This document shows positions 26,263 through 35,170 of a stretch of DNA of 64,000 nt, piece after piece. Both the position numbers and the translations under genes were made by a program. The notes under the pieces were generated by a model. It did no database searches and was not told where the DNA came from. It worked only from the letters and a program-made list of their open reading frames with translations. How positions within the stretch are numbered: position 1 is the first letter of the stretch; each line of letters opens with the position of its first letter. This DNA comes from a bacterium (GTDB taxonomy: Bacteria > Pseudomonadota > Alphaproteobacteria > Rhodobacterales > Rhodobacteraceae): contig WGOE01000013.1 in the NCBI GenBank assembly GCA_016124195.1, forward strand, positions 1 through 64,000, read 5' to 3'.

Positions 26263-26272
26263 CCCAGATCAA
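26259..26272. promoter_or_regulatory. imperfect FNR-type box upstream of the ftsH paralogue
   Basis: GTGACCCAGATCAA keeps 8 of 10 positions of TTGAT-N4-ATCAA, with a perfect right half-site. It overlaps the ppsA stop codon and lies about 88 bases before the ftsH-like start. Together with the perfect box before ppsA it suggests that both genes belong to an FNR regulon. Confidence 0.45.
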
Positions 26273-26323
26273 GGCGCCTGCCCGCGCGATCCGCGACAAG
26301 AACACATGGGGCGGTGGCGTGAC

Positions 26324-26362
26324 GGGGGCCATGATCGGGGGCCATGATCGGGGGCCGTGATG
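26324..26362 (+). repeat. 13-bp tandem repeat running into the ftsH start codon
   Basis: Three consecutive units: GGGGGCCATGATC (26324), GGGGGCCATGATC (26337) and GGGGGCCGTGATG (26350). The third unit contains the GTG (26357) and ATG (26360) candidate starts of the protease gene. Unit-number changes would alter the translation initiation region. Confidence 0.85.
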
Positions 26363-28207
26363 AAGAAAGAGCATCAGTTTCACTTCTGGTATTTTGCGCT
26401 CGCCCTGTTTGGCCTGTTGCTGTTTCAGGCCTGGCTTCAGGACATGGCCACGACGCAGGCCATCCCCTACAGCCAGTTTCTTGACCTGCTGAAACGCGGC
26501 GGGATCGCCGAAGTTCAGGTCGATCCCGAACAGATCAGCGGCAGCCTGAAGAATCCCGGCGAAGGGCCGGCGCATTTCGTCACCAACATCGTGCCCAAGG
26601 ACCTCGCGGATGCCCTGCAGGCTTCGGGGGTCAAGTTCAACGGAACCGTGCGCAACACATGGGTCGCGGCCGTGCTGGGATGGCTGGCCCCGCTGATCCT
26701 GATCGTGGGGTTCTGGATGTTCCTCTTGCCGCGCATTGCCGAACGGCAGGGTCTGGGCGGCATGATGGCGGCCGGCAAATCCCGGGCCAAGGTCTATGCC
26801 GAGACCGATACCGGCGTGACCTTCGACGATGTGGCCGGGGTGGACGAGGCCAAGGCCGAACTGAAAGAGATCGTCGATTTCCTGCGCGAACCCAAAAGGT
26901 TCAACCGGCTGGGCGCGCATCTGCCCAAGGGGATCCTGCTGACCGGCCCGCCCGGCACCGGCAAGACCCTCTTCGCCCGCGCCATAGCCGGCGAGGCGAA
27001 GGTGCCGTTCTTTTCGATCTCGGGGTCGGAATTTGTCGAGATGTTCGTGGGCGTGGGCGCCGCCCGCGTGCGCGACCTGTTCGATCAGGCGCGCAAGGCC
27101 GCGCCCTGCATCATCTTCATCGACGAGCTCGATTCGCTTGGCACGCGGCGCGGCATCGGGGCTCTGGGCGGCAATGACGAGAAAGAGCAGACGCTGAACC
27201 AGCTTCTGGCCGAGCTTGACGGGTTCGACCCGCGCGAGGGGATCGTGCTGGTCGCGGCCACCAACCGGCCGGAGATCCTGGACCCGGCGCTCTTGCGCGC
27301 AGGCCGCTTTGACCGGCAGGTCGTGGTGGACCGGCCCGACAAGGTCGGACGGGTCGCGATCCTGAAGGTGCATCTCAAGAAGATCACCGTGGCCGATGGT
27401 CTGGATATCGGCCAGATCGCCGCCCTGACGCCCGGTTTCACCGGGGCGGACCTGGCCAACCTGCTGAACGAGGCGGCGATTCAGGCCACGCGCCGCGGTG
27501 CCGAGTCCGTCACCATGGCCGATGTCACCGCCGCCATCGAACGCATCGTCGCCGGGATGGAGCGCAAGGGCCGGCTTCTGAACCCGGCCGAACGGCGTGC
27601 GGTTGCCTGTCACGAGATGGGCCATGCCCTCGCCGCGGCCGCGCTGCCGGGTACGGACCGCGTCCACAAGGTCTCGATCATTCCGCGCACGGTGGGCGCG
27701 CTTGGCTATACGATGACCCGCCCGACCGAGGACCGCTTTCTGATCAACCGCCGCGACCTTGACCAGCGGCTGATCGTGCTGATGGCCGGGCGCGCCGCCG
27801 AAGAACTGGTGGTGGGAGACATCTCGACCGGGGCCGCCGACGATCTTGTCCACGCCACCGACATCGCCCGCCAGATCGTCACGCGCTTCGGGATGTGTGC
27901 CGATCTGGGTCAGGCCGTGCTGGAGCCTGCCCGCGGCGGCTTTTTGGGCGAGGCGCCCGGCGGCTTCAGCCCGCGCGACCATTCCGAAGCCACGGCGCGC
28001 GAGATCGACCTCGCGATCCGCGCGATCATCGGCGCGTCCTACGACAGGGCCAAGGCGCTGTTGGCCAGCCGCCGTGCCGATCTGGACGCCGGCACAGCGC
28101 TTTTGCTGGAACGCGAGACGATCACCCCGGCCGACTTCCCGCCCCTGCTGCAAGAGGGGCAGGCGCCGGGCGACGAAGACCAGGCCCGGTCGGCCTCGGC
28201 GCGCTAG
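26360..28207 (+). CDS. ftsH: FtsH-type ATP-dependent zinc metalloprotease (likely second paralogue)
   Basis: Membrane-anchored AAA+ protease. Two N-terminal membrane helices (about 9-27 and 100-121) flank a short periplasmic domain. The AAA module has Walker [12 protein letters not shown], Walker [13 protein letters not shown] and the second region of homology ([20 protein letters not shown]). The M41 protease domain has zinc motif HEMGH at 418-422 and a downstream acidic ligand region ([12 protein letters not shown]). 615 aa from ATG 26360; GTG 26357 would add one residue. Pairing with ppsA behind FNR-type boxes rather than with tilS/hflX suggests an auxiliary, low-oxygen FtsH and not the essential housekeeping copy, which is not in the window. 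Confidence 0.93.
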   Translation: MKKEHQFHFWYFALALFGLLLFQAWLQDMATTQAIPYSQFLDLLKRGGIAEVQVDPEQISGSLKNPGEGPAHFVTNIVPKDLADALQASGVKFNGTVRNTWVAAVLGWLAPLILIVGFWMFLLPRIAERQGLGGMMAAGKSRAKVYAETDTGVTFDDVAGVDEAKAELKEIVDFLREPKRFNRLGAHLPKGILLTGPPGTGKTLFARAIAGEAKVPFFSISGSEFVEMFVGVGAARVRDLFDQARKAAPCIIFIDELDSLGTRRGIGALGGNDEKEQTLNQLLAELDGFDPREGIVLVAATNRPEILDPALLRAGRFDRQVVVDRPDKVGRVAILKVHLKKITVADGLDIGQIAALTPGFTGADLANLLNEAAIQATRRGAESVTMADVTAAIERIVAGMERKGRLLNPAERRAVACHEMGHALAAAALPGTDRVHKVSIIPRTVGALGYTMTRPTEDRFLINRRDLDQRLIVLMAGRAAEELVVGDISTGAADDLVHATDIARQIVTRFGMCADLGQAVLEPARGGFLGEAPGGFSPRDHSEATAREIDLAIRAIIGASYDRAKALLASRRADLDAGTALLLERETITPADFPPLLQEGQAPGDEDQARSASAR

Positions 28208-28255
28208 ACCGGCACGCGACCCGACCTGCGCCGCGGAGGCTTGCGCAAACGCCGC

Positions 28256-29479
28256 TCAGCCGCCGGCCCCGACGCGGGCAAAGCCCAGCCGGGCCAGCCC
28301 GGGGCCGATTTCGGGCGCGGACATGAACAGCCGCCACAAGAGCCCGCTGCGGGCATTCTCGATCATCGCGACGATGGGGCCCTGATCAATCGCTAGGTGG
28401 CTTTCAGCCACCCAATCCGTGCTTTCATTGAAAGCGTCGCGAAAGCCGAAATCGCCCCAGAGCCGGGGGCCCAGCACCTCGTGGTAATGGCGCAGCGCGG
28501 CCATGGATTCCCGCGGCGTGTAGGGCATCGAGGACAGCGCGGCCGTGGGGGCGATCACGCCCTGGTCATTTTGGGGCGAAAAGGCGTTGTAGCCCGTGTC
28601 GCCATCGCAGGCGGTCAGCCCCCAGGCCGGACCATAGCCCTTGAACCCCTTGGGATTGCTTTGGGCATAGGCGTGGTGGATCAGGCCATGGGCCCGGTTT
28701 TGCGCGAAATAATCGACCCCGGCCTCGACAAGGCCCCGCGGATCAAGCCCCAGAAAGCTGTAGTGCGAAAAGAACAGCGGCCCGCCCAGATCGGGGCCAA
28801 GCGGCAGTTCGATGTCGTAAAACCGCTTGCCGTTGCGATAGGTGGCCGAGGTCTTCCAGCCCGTCTGATAGGCTGCAATCGGTATGGGATGGGTCGGCGA
28901 GGCGCTGCCCAGGATGAAGGCGATCAGCGCCTCATGATAGCCGGTGATCGGCAGACCCTCGGCCCAGTCGGCGCGCGGGGTCCAGTGCCACATCATCCGC
29001 GCCGGGTCGGGGCAGAAGGCGGCCCAGTTCACCCCGCGCCACAGGGCATCGATCCGGGCCGAGATCGGGTCGTCGCCCAGCCATTGCCGCGCGGTGAGCA
29101 GGCCCTGCATCAGAAAGGCCGTCTCGACAATGTCGCCGCCGTCGTCCTTGGGCGAAAAGGCAATCGTGGCGCCCGTCGTCCCGTTCAGCCAATGCGCGAA
29201 GGCCCCCTGATGGCGCGGCGCCGCGGACAGAAACTCAACGATCAGCGCCAGCCTGCGGCGCAGGTCGTCGCGGGGCAGAAAGCCACGCTCCACCCCCGCG
29301 ATCATCGCCAGGATGCCAAAGCCGGTGCCGCCAGTCGTGACGGTTTCGTGGATCTGCGGGTCACGACCGCCGGCAAATCGTTCCCGCGCCATGCCGGAGA
29401 CCGGATGCCCGAAGCCCCAGAAATATTCGAGCGTGCGGCGTTGCACCAGATCCAGAAGGGCGTCGTCCGACAGCCGCAC
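28256..29479 (-). CDS. GH144-type glycoside hydrolase (endo-beta-1,2-glucanase family, 'glycoamylase' domain)
   Basis: About 407 residues, all-alpha (alpha/alpha-barrel) composition. The opening TLEYFWGFGHPVSGMARER and the later TGGTGFGILAMIAGVERGF, FSPKDDGGDIVETAFLMQGL and YGPAWGLTACDGDTGYNAFS are the pattern of the PF10091/GH144 group, whose characterised members are endo-beta-1,2-glucanases. There is no signal peptide, so it should act in the cytoplasm. I prefer the GTG at 29479, one base behind the GH3 stop, over ATG 29518, which would overlap the GH3 gene by 38 bases. Last gene of the ABC-GH3-GH144 operon; convergent with the FtsH-type gene. Substrate is inferred from family. Confidence 0.87.
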   Translation of the reverse strand: MRLSDDALLDLVQRRTLEYFWGFGHPVSGMARERFAGGRDPQIHETVTTGGTGFGILAMIAGVERGFLPRDDLRRRLALIVEFLSAAPRHQGAFAHWLNGTTGATIAFSPKDDGGDIVETAFLMQGLLTARQWLGDDPISARIDALWRGVNWAAFCPDPARMMWHWTPRADWAEGLPITGYHEALIAFILGSASPTHPIPIAAYQTGWKTSATYRNGKRFYDIELPLGPDLGGPLFFSHYSFLGLDPRGLVEAGVDYFAQNRAHGLIHHAYAQSNPKGFKGYGPAWGLTACDGDTGYNAFSPQNDQGVIAPTAALSSMPYTPRESMAALRHYHEVLGPRLWGDFGFRDAFNESTDWVAESHLAIDQGPIVAMIENARSGLLWRLFMSAPEIGPGLARLGFARVGAGG

Positions 29480-29480
29480 G

Positions 29481-31838
29481 TCAGTCGCGTCCCCAATGAA
29501 AACGCAGCGGCATGCCATCCTCGGCGTGGCGTCCGAGGGTCAGCTCGAAGGTGCCGGGCTCCCAATCCATGGTGAAATCGGTCAGGCTGTCGCCCACCGG
29601 ATAGCACAGGTCGGCCGGGGTCAGGCGAAACACCACGCGGCGCGTTTCCCCCGGTGCCAGTTCGATCCGTTCAAAGCGCACCAGTTGGCGGCGCGGGCGC
29701 GCGGTGGAACCGGCAAGGTCGCGCAGCCAGGCCTGCACCACCTCTGCCCCGGCCCGGTCACCCGCGTTGGTGACATCGACTGTCACTGTCAGTTCGGCAT
29801 CGTTGCGCAGATCGCCGGCCGAGGCGGTAGGCATGCCGTAGTCGAACCGCGTATAGGACAACCCGTAGCCCGCCGGATAAAGCGGCCCGGCCGGGGCTTC
29901 CAATATGCAATCGGTGGTGAACTTGCGAAACCAGTGCCGCCCCGTGGCATCGGTGGCGTTGTCGCCCGCCACATCGACCCCGGCGCTCCAGATCGGGCGG
30001 CCGGTGGTCAAGTCCTCGGTCCGCAGCGGCAACTGGCCAAGATGACGCGGCAGGGCCTGCGACAGACGACCCGAGGGGTTGGCCGCGCCAAAGAGAACAT
30101 CGGCCAGCCCATGCCCCGCCTCGGCCCCCAGATGGCCGGTCCAGATCAGCGCATCGACCCGCGCCGCTTCATATTCCAGCGCCAGCGGACGCCCCGCCAT
30201 GGCGACCAGGATCAAGGGCTTGCCCCGCTCACGGGCCAGCGCTGCCACGGCATCGAACAGCGGGCGCTGCGCCTCTGGCAGGGCGATGTCAAGGCGGGTG
30301 GAGCTTTCGCCGCTGTGCTCCTTGGCCTCGCCGAGGCAGAGGACGATGGCATCCGCCTCTGCCGCCACGGCCAGGGCCTCGTCCAGCATCGCCGCGGGGC
30401 TCTGCGGCCCGAGTTCGACCGAGGGCATCGCGCGGTTGTGGATGTTCAGCCGCGCGGCGAGCGAGGGGTCGTCCACGATGTTGCAGCCCTTGGCGTGGCG
30501 CACCGTCAGATGGTTGCCCGCCACCGCCATGATCCCCTCCAGCAGCGTGACGGACTGCGTGGGGTCCACATCGATCGCCCAGGTGCCCTGCATGTCGATC
30601 CGGTCCTGCGCCAGAGGCCCGATGACCGCCAGCACCCCAGGCTCGCGGCGCAGCGGCAGGGTGTTCTGCGCATTCTTCAGCAAAACCAGGGATTTGGCCG
30701 CAGCCTCGCGGACCAGCGCCACATGGCGCGGCGTGCGTGTCACGGTGTCGCGCAAAGCCTCGTCCATGCCGATGTAGGGGTCCTGGAAGAGGCCGAGCCG
30801 CCACTTGGCCTCCAGCACTTCGCGGGCGCGCTGGGTCACTTCGGCTTCGGTGACGGGGCCCCAGCGATAGGCGCCGTAGCGTGCGTCATAGGCTTCGGGA
30901 TGCGCCGCGCCATCGGCCACCAGCGCACCCAGATGCCGCAGGAAGGCCTGGCTGACCAGATCGATGTTCACCCCGGATTTGAAGGCCAGATAGGCCGCCT
31001 GTCGCGAATCCTCGGCAATGCCATGATGCACCAGTTCAGGGTCGATGGCCGTGAAGTCGGTGACGATCAGGCCAGTGAACCCCAACCGCTTGCGCAAAAC
31101 CTCTTGCAGCAGGACCCGGTGCGCCGTCACCGGCACATCGTTGATCGTGTTGAACGCCACCATGACGGCCCCTGCCCCGGCCGCGATCCCGGCGCGAAAC
31201 GGCTCCATCACGCGGGCGAGGGTCGCGACCGAGGCCTCGACGCTGGCATAATCCCGACCGGCGCGGGCGAGGCCATAGCCCAGAAAATGCTTGAGCGTGG
31301 CCATGAAACGGTCGCGTCGGGCCAGATCATCGCCCTGACAGGCCCGGACGATCACCTCGGCGATGCGGGCACCCAGATAGGGCAGTTCGCCATTGCCTTC
31401 CGCAATGCGACCCCAGCGCGCGTCGTGGCAGATGTCCAGCATCGGCCCCCAGTTGATCGAGATGCCGTCGGCCCGCGCCTCACGCGCGGTCATCTCATTG
31501 ATGCGGCGGATCAGGTCCATGTCCCAGGAACAGGACAGCGCCAGCGGGATCGGCCCCCCGGTTTTATAGCGCTGGATACAGTCCTTGCCGAACAACAGGG
31601 GGATGCCGTTCGGCCCCTCCTCCACCGCGATGCGCTGCAGGGCGCGCCGGTCCGCCACGCCGGCCCCGGCCGAGATGCCGCATAATTCGCCCCGGCGGAT
31701 CATCACCGGCACATCGACCGCTTCGGCCACGCCCGTCGTGTCAATGCCCGAGCCTGAGGGATAGTTGAGCTGGCCGATCTTTTCCTTCAGCGTCATCCGC
31801 GCCAAGAGGCGGTCCAGGAAGGCGTCCCGGTCATCCAT
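29481..31838 (-). CDS. Glycoside hydrolase family 3 beta-glucosidase
   Basis: 785 residues with the full GH3 layout: (beta/alpha)8 domain to about 320, alpha/beta sandwich to about 560, and a C-terminal fibronectin-III-like domain. Recognisable blocks are LALSCSWDMDLIRRI, KHFLGYG in the substrate pocket, the nucleophile Asp261 in IVTDFTAID and GHLGAEAGHGLADVLFG near residue 520. ATG 31838 follows a very good GGAGGAAC; 45 upstream codons are Arg/Ser/Cys-rich and spurious. No signal peptide, hence probably intracellular, like the partner GH144 enzyme. The start overlaps the ABC gene's stop by 8 bases. Probably releases glucose from oligosaccharides made by the GH144 enzyme. Confidence 0.94.
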   Translation of the reverse strand: MDDRDAFLDRLLARMTLKEKIGQLNYPSGSGIDTTGVAEAVDVPVMIRRGELCGISAGAGVADRRALQRIAVEEGPNGIPLLFGKDCIQRYKTGGPIPLALSCSWDMDLIRRINEMTAREARADGISINWGPMLDICHDARWGRIAEGNGELPYLGARIAEVIVRACQGDDLARRDRFMATLKHFLGYGLARAGRDYASVEASVATLARVMEPFRAGIAAGAGAVMVAFNTINDVPVTAHRVLLQEVLRKRLGFTGLIVTDFTAIDPELVHHGIAEDSRQAAYLAFKSGVNIDLVSQAFLRHLGALVADGAAHPEAYDARYGAYRWGPVTEAEVTQRAREVLEAKWRLGLFQDPYIGMDEALRDTVTRTPRHVALVREAAAKSLVLLKNAQNTLPLRREPGVLAVIGPLAQDRIDMQGTWAIDVDPTQSVTLLEGIMAVAGNHLTVRHAKGCNIVDDPSLAARLNIHNRAMPSVELGPQSPAAMLDEALAVAAEADAIVLCLGEAKEHSGESSTRLDIALPEAQRPLFDAVAALARERGKPLILVAMAGRPLALEYEAARVDALIWTGHLGAEAGHGLADVLFGAANPSGRLSQALPRHLGQLPLRTEDLTTGRPIWSAGVDVAGDNATDATGRHWFRKFTTDCILEAPAGPLYPAGYGLSYTRFDYGMPTASAGDLRNDAELTVTVDVTNAGDRAGAEVVQAWLRDLAGSTARPRRQLVRFERIELAPGETRRVVFRLTPADLCYPVGDSLTDFTMDWEPGTFELTLGRHAEDGMPLRFHWGRD

Positions 31839-33783
31839 GACGTTCCTCCGCCTGTGCGCGCGCCTGTCCGAGTGAGGGCGCGGCCTCCGCCGCGGGCGAC
31901 AGGTGCAGCAGCCCGCCCCTGCGGAACCGCCGCACCGAGATGATACCCTCGTCAATCTCGGCCACGAAGTCATAGACAGGCTTGCCGTCGGGCAGGAAAG
32001 GCATGGCGCGATTGTGGATCGAGGAAATCACGGTCATCTCCGGGCAGTTGCGCTTGAGCTTGTCATAGAAATCGGACTGGGCATGCGGGTCCAGCCCGGC
32101 CGTCACCTCATCCAGGAAAGCCGTTTCGGGGCTGTGCAGCAACAGGCCGGCCAGAACGAGCAGCTTCTTCTGGCCGCCGGACAACGCGCGCTCCCACGGG
32201 CGGCCGTTGAAATGGCGGTCGTTCAGGCAGCGCAGCAGCGAGGGCGTGCCAAGCCCGGCCTCGACCAGAACGGCGGCGATGTCGGCGTCCTTGAAGCTGG
32301 CCGCATCGACCGACCCCGCAACCAGTTGCTTGAGCGTGGTATCGGGCGTGCGCAGGGCCTGACAGGCGTAGAACGGGCGCGGGCCAAACGGCAGGTAGAT
32401 GTCGGCCCGGCCGTAATCCTGCTGGCGCATCAAGGTGTTGAGGAAAGAGGTCTTGCCGCTGCCCGAGGACCCCACCAGCGCCGTCCACGACCCTTTGGGA
32501 AAGTGCAGTTCAGACGTCGCGCGCAGGAAGGGCACGGCGCCGGCACCCTCGTGCATCAGCTCCAGGCCTTGGACCAGAATCCCGTCCCGGCTGTCATGGC
32601 GGTGGTAGGTGAAGTCATGCACTCCGGTCGCACGAAAGAAGGCGCGGGTGTCCTGCACCTTTTCGACCGCGCGGGCATATTCGGTGATGCGTTCGGCATC
32701 GGCCTTGAGCGAGGCCACCGCAGGCGTCACGTCGATCAGCCAGGAAAATCCGGTGGTCAATTGGCCGACCAGGGCGGCCGTCGTCACATAGGTCTGAAAA
32801 TCGATCGCGCCTTGGGCATAGGCCGGCAGTGCCAGCACCGAGGCCAGGACCTGAAACGACAGCGTCGCATAAAAGCCCTGCAACCCCATGAACCCGGCCT
32901 GCAGTACGTTGGAACGGTGCCAGACCCGGTCAACCTCGGCATAAAGCGTGCGGTTGACCTTCTTTTGCACCCGCTCGCCGGATTGGGCGGTGATCTGGCC
33001 CGCGCGGCGGAACATGGTGTTGAGTTCGGACCGGTAGGCGCCCTCGGCCTCCATGAAGTTCTTGTTCACGCCGCGCATCACGGCGCCGATCCGGGCAAAA
33101 CCCCAGGTCACAAGCAAGGCAAAGGGCAGGATCGCGCCCAGGGTCAGCGCGAAACTGGCCGCGCCGCCAAAGATTTCAAGACCCCGCACCGGGCGCGAAA
33201 TCGCCCAAAGCTCGCGCGACACTTCCCAGGCCGAGGTTGCGACCGACAAGAGCCCCATCGCCAGCCCAAGCGCATTGCCGGTCATGGTTTTGAGACATTC
33301 CTGCTGGCGTTGGTCAAGCGAATCCAGCTTGGGATCGGACTGGATCTTGAGGATCGTGGCCTCTTCACCCAGCGTGGCTTCGGTGAACTGGTCGTCCAGC
33401 CAGCCCCGCCAGCGCCGCTGCAGGGTCGCCGAGACCAGATGCCTGATGGCGACGGCACAGACCGACAGCGTGACCACCCCCACCAGCACAAGGGCCGCAT
33501 GTTCAAAGCGCCCCCAGGGGTCAAGGTTGCCAATGCTTTGATAGGTGGCCTTGGCGTTTTCAAAGGCGCCCGCGGCCTGCGCGATCCAGACCCCGACCTT
33601 GCTGATGAACCAGGACAGAAGCGCCACCGCGACAGCCAGAGCCCAGGCGCCGCGCCGCTGGTTCGAACGCCAGTAGGCGGCGATCAGGCCCCAGAAATTT
33701 TGCATGTCCCACACGGCGGTGCGTTCCCGCCGTTCTGGCGGATCAGCAGAGGCGTAGATATGCCTGTCGGCCTGCGCGTTCAC
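31831..33783 (-). CDS. ABC half-transporter, YddA/SbmA-like membrane domain fused to ATPase
   Basis: 650 residues: a six-helix membrane domain (about 40-370) then a nucleotide-binding domain. The membrane part has the ABC_membrane_2 flavour (WRGWLDDQFTEATLG, then DQRQQECLKTM, comparable to the DNPDQR region of YddA/SbmA). The ATPase has Walker A GSSGSGKTS, signature ALSGGQKKLLVLAGLLL and Walker B TAFLDEVTAGLD, with Val where the catalytic-carboxylate neighbour is usually Ala. GTG 33783 follows CGGAG at normal spacing. It heads an operon with GH3 and GH144 enzymes. Members of this group move peptides, lipids or cofactors; a role in glucan-oligosaccharide transport is only suggested by context. 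Confidence 0.86.
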   Translation of the reverse strand: MNAQADRHIYASADPPERRERTAVWDMQNFWGLIAAYWRSNQRRGAWALAVAVALLSWFISKVGVWIAQAAGAFENAKATYQSIGNLDPWGRFEHAALVLVGVVTLSVCAVAIRHLVSATLQRRWRGWLDDQFTEATLGEEATILKIQSDPKLDSLDQRQQECLKTMTGNALGLAMGLLSVATSAWEVSRELWAISRPVRGLEIFGGAASFALTLGAILPFALLVTWGFARIGAVMRGVNKNFMEAEGAYRSELNTMFRRAGQITAQSGERVQKKVNRTLYAEVDRVWHRSNVLQAGFMGLQGFYATLSFQVLASVLALPAYAQGAIDFQTYVTTAALVGQLTTGFSWLIDVTPAVASLKADAERITEYARAVEKVQDTRAFFRATGVHDFTYHRHDSRDGILVQGLELMHEGAGAVPFLRATSELHFPKGSWTALVGSSGSGKTSFLNTLMRQQDYGRADIYLPFGPRPFYACQALRTPDTTLKQLVAGSVDAASFKDADIAAVLVEAGLGTPSLLRCLNDRHFNGRPWERALSGGQKKLLVLAGLLLHSPETAFLDEVTAGLDPHAQSDFYDKLKRNCPEMTVISSIHNRAMPFLPDGKPVYDFVAEIDEGIISVRRFRRGGLLHLSPAAEAAPSLGQARAQAEERHG

Positions 33784-34117
33784 CGGAATTCTCCGTTATT
33801 CTCGCGGCGGTTAGGGCGCCGTCATGACTGACTCGAAGATCAGCTTAGCGCGATTCCGCTGTATGTAATCTTAAAAATCGGCAGTTTTTGGCTCACCGGT
33901 CAAAGATTTTCGCTGGGGGCCGGGCGCAGTTCGGCCAAAGGCCCCATGGCGGTGTCCCACAGGAGCCCGGGTCCGACCGCAGACTGTCAAAGACGCCACG
34001 GGGCATGACGTAACGTCAATGCGATATTCGGGCCGGCCGCGGCCAGTGTTTCCCTTCGGGCGTGGCGATCACAAAACCGCATTGCCGGATCGCTCGGTTC
34101 TATGCAATCGTTAATAT
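33784..34117. promoter_or_regulatory. 334-base divergent control region between the ABC-GH operon and the SMP-30/cyclase pair
   Basis: No gene seen. The minus-strand side (33830-33910) is AT-rich and should hold the operon promoter. A perfect 13-base palindrome TGACGTAACGTCA lies at 34006-34018 and is a candidate operator. TAATAT at 34112-34117 resembles a -10 box but abuts the annotated ATG of the next gene, which casts doubt on that start. Confidence 0.45.
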
Positions 34118-35170
34118 ATGCAGGAATGGGGGGATTCGTTCCCATCGGATCGATTTTCATGGTGGGGGATATCTTTGGAGCTTGTATTTGACCTTGTTGC
34201 GTCCGGACTTGGCTTTCCCGAAGGCCCGGTTGCCATGAAGGACGGCAGCGTCGTTTTTGTCGATATCATCAAAGAGGGGCTTTACCGTTTGCATCCGAAC
34301 GGTGAAGTCGAACTGTTGGTCGGTTTGCCCGGAGGTCCGAATGGATTGGCCGTCGGCCCGGACGGTGCGGCCTATGTCTGCAACAATGGCGGGGTTTACC
34401 TGTTCGCGCAGACCACAGAGCCCGATGGCATTCCCAAGACAGTGCCGCTGCCCAATCCTGCCCATAAAGGCGGCTGGATCGAAAGGGTCGATTTCAGCAC
34501 CAGCCCGGTCACAGTCACCCGTCTGTTCGACAGTTGCGACGGCGTTCCGCTGATTGCCCCCGATGATATTGTCTTCGACAAGAGCGGCGGATTTTATTTC
34601 ACCGACACCGGCAAACAAACGGCAGAAAACTGGTGCAAGGGCGGAGTGTTTTATGTCTCGCCCGACCGGAAGATTTCGCGATTGGCGCAGATATTCTCGG
34701 CCAACGGCATCGGCCTGTCTCCGCAGGAAGACCGCCTATATGTGTCCGACACGATTTTTGGCCGGCTCTGGATGCTGAAACTGCTGCCGCCAGCCGCCGG
34801 TGATCCGACACCGGGCGTTCCGAAGCTCGACATTCGGGCGCCAGGCATGATGATCGGCGTTCCCGGCACCGTGCTCATGACACTGCCCGGCCTGCAATGG
34901 GTTGACAGTCTCAAGGTCGAGGCGGACGGCTCCGTCTGCGTGGGCACCCTGCTACATGGCTGCCTCACCGTCTGGCGTACCGATGGCTCGATCGAACAGC
35001 TCGGCGACGCGATGAACGACATGATGGTCACCAATCTGTGCTTCGGCGGCGCGGATATGTGCACGGTTTGGGTCACGGCCTCGACCACTGGCAAGATCTA
35101 CCGGACACGCTGGCCCCGCCCGGGACTGCCGCTGCACTCCGCATTGCTGTCGGGTCACGGCGGGGGATGA
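34118..35170 (+). CDS. SMP-30/gluconolactonase-like beta-propeller protein
   Basis: Up to 350 residues, six-bladed beta-propeller of the SMP-30/LRE type. The first blade reads LVASGLGFPEGPVAMKDGSV, with the Glu of FPEGP as the expected metal ligand; then LPGGPNGLAVGPDG, LIAPDDIVFDKSGGFYFTDT (Asp ligand) and ANGIGLSPQEDRLYVSDT. These enzymes hydrolyse lactones; the substrate cannot be told. No signal peptide. The start is uncertain: ATG 34118 has no Shine-Dalgarno, whereas TTG 34175 follows GGTGGGGGAT and would begin at LELVFDL, matching family N-termini. The stop overlaps the start of the cyclase gene (ATGA). Confidence 0.85.
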   Translation: MQEWGDSFPSDRFSWWGISLELVFDLVASGLGFPEGPVAMKDGSVVFVDIIKEGLYRLHPNGEVELLVGLPGGPNGLAVGPDGAAYVCNNGGVYLFAQTTEPDGIPKTVPLPNPAHKGGWIERVDFSTSPVTVTRLFDSCDGVPLIAPDDIVFDKSGGFYFTDTGKQTAENWCKGGVFYVSPDRKISRLAQIFSANGIGLSPQEDRLYVSDTIFGRLWMLKLLPPAAGDPTPGVPKLDIRAPGMMIGVPGTVLMTLPGLQWVDSLKVEADGSVCVGTLLHGCLTVWRTDGSIEQLGDAMNDMMVTNLCFGGADMCTVWVTASTTGKIYRTRWPRPGLPLHSALLSGHGGG

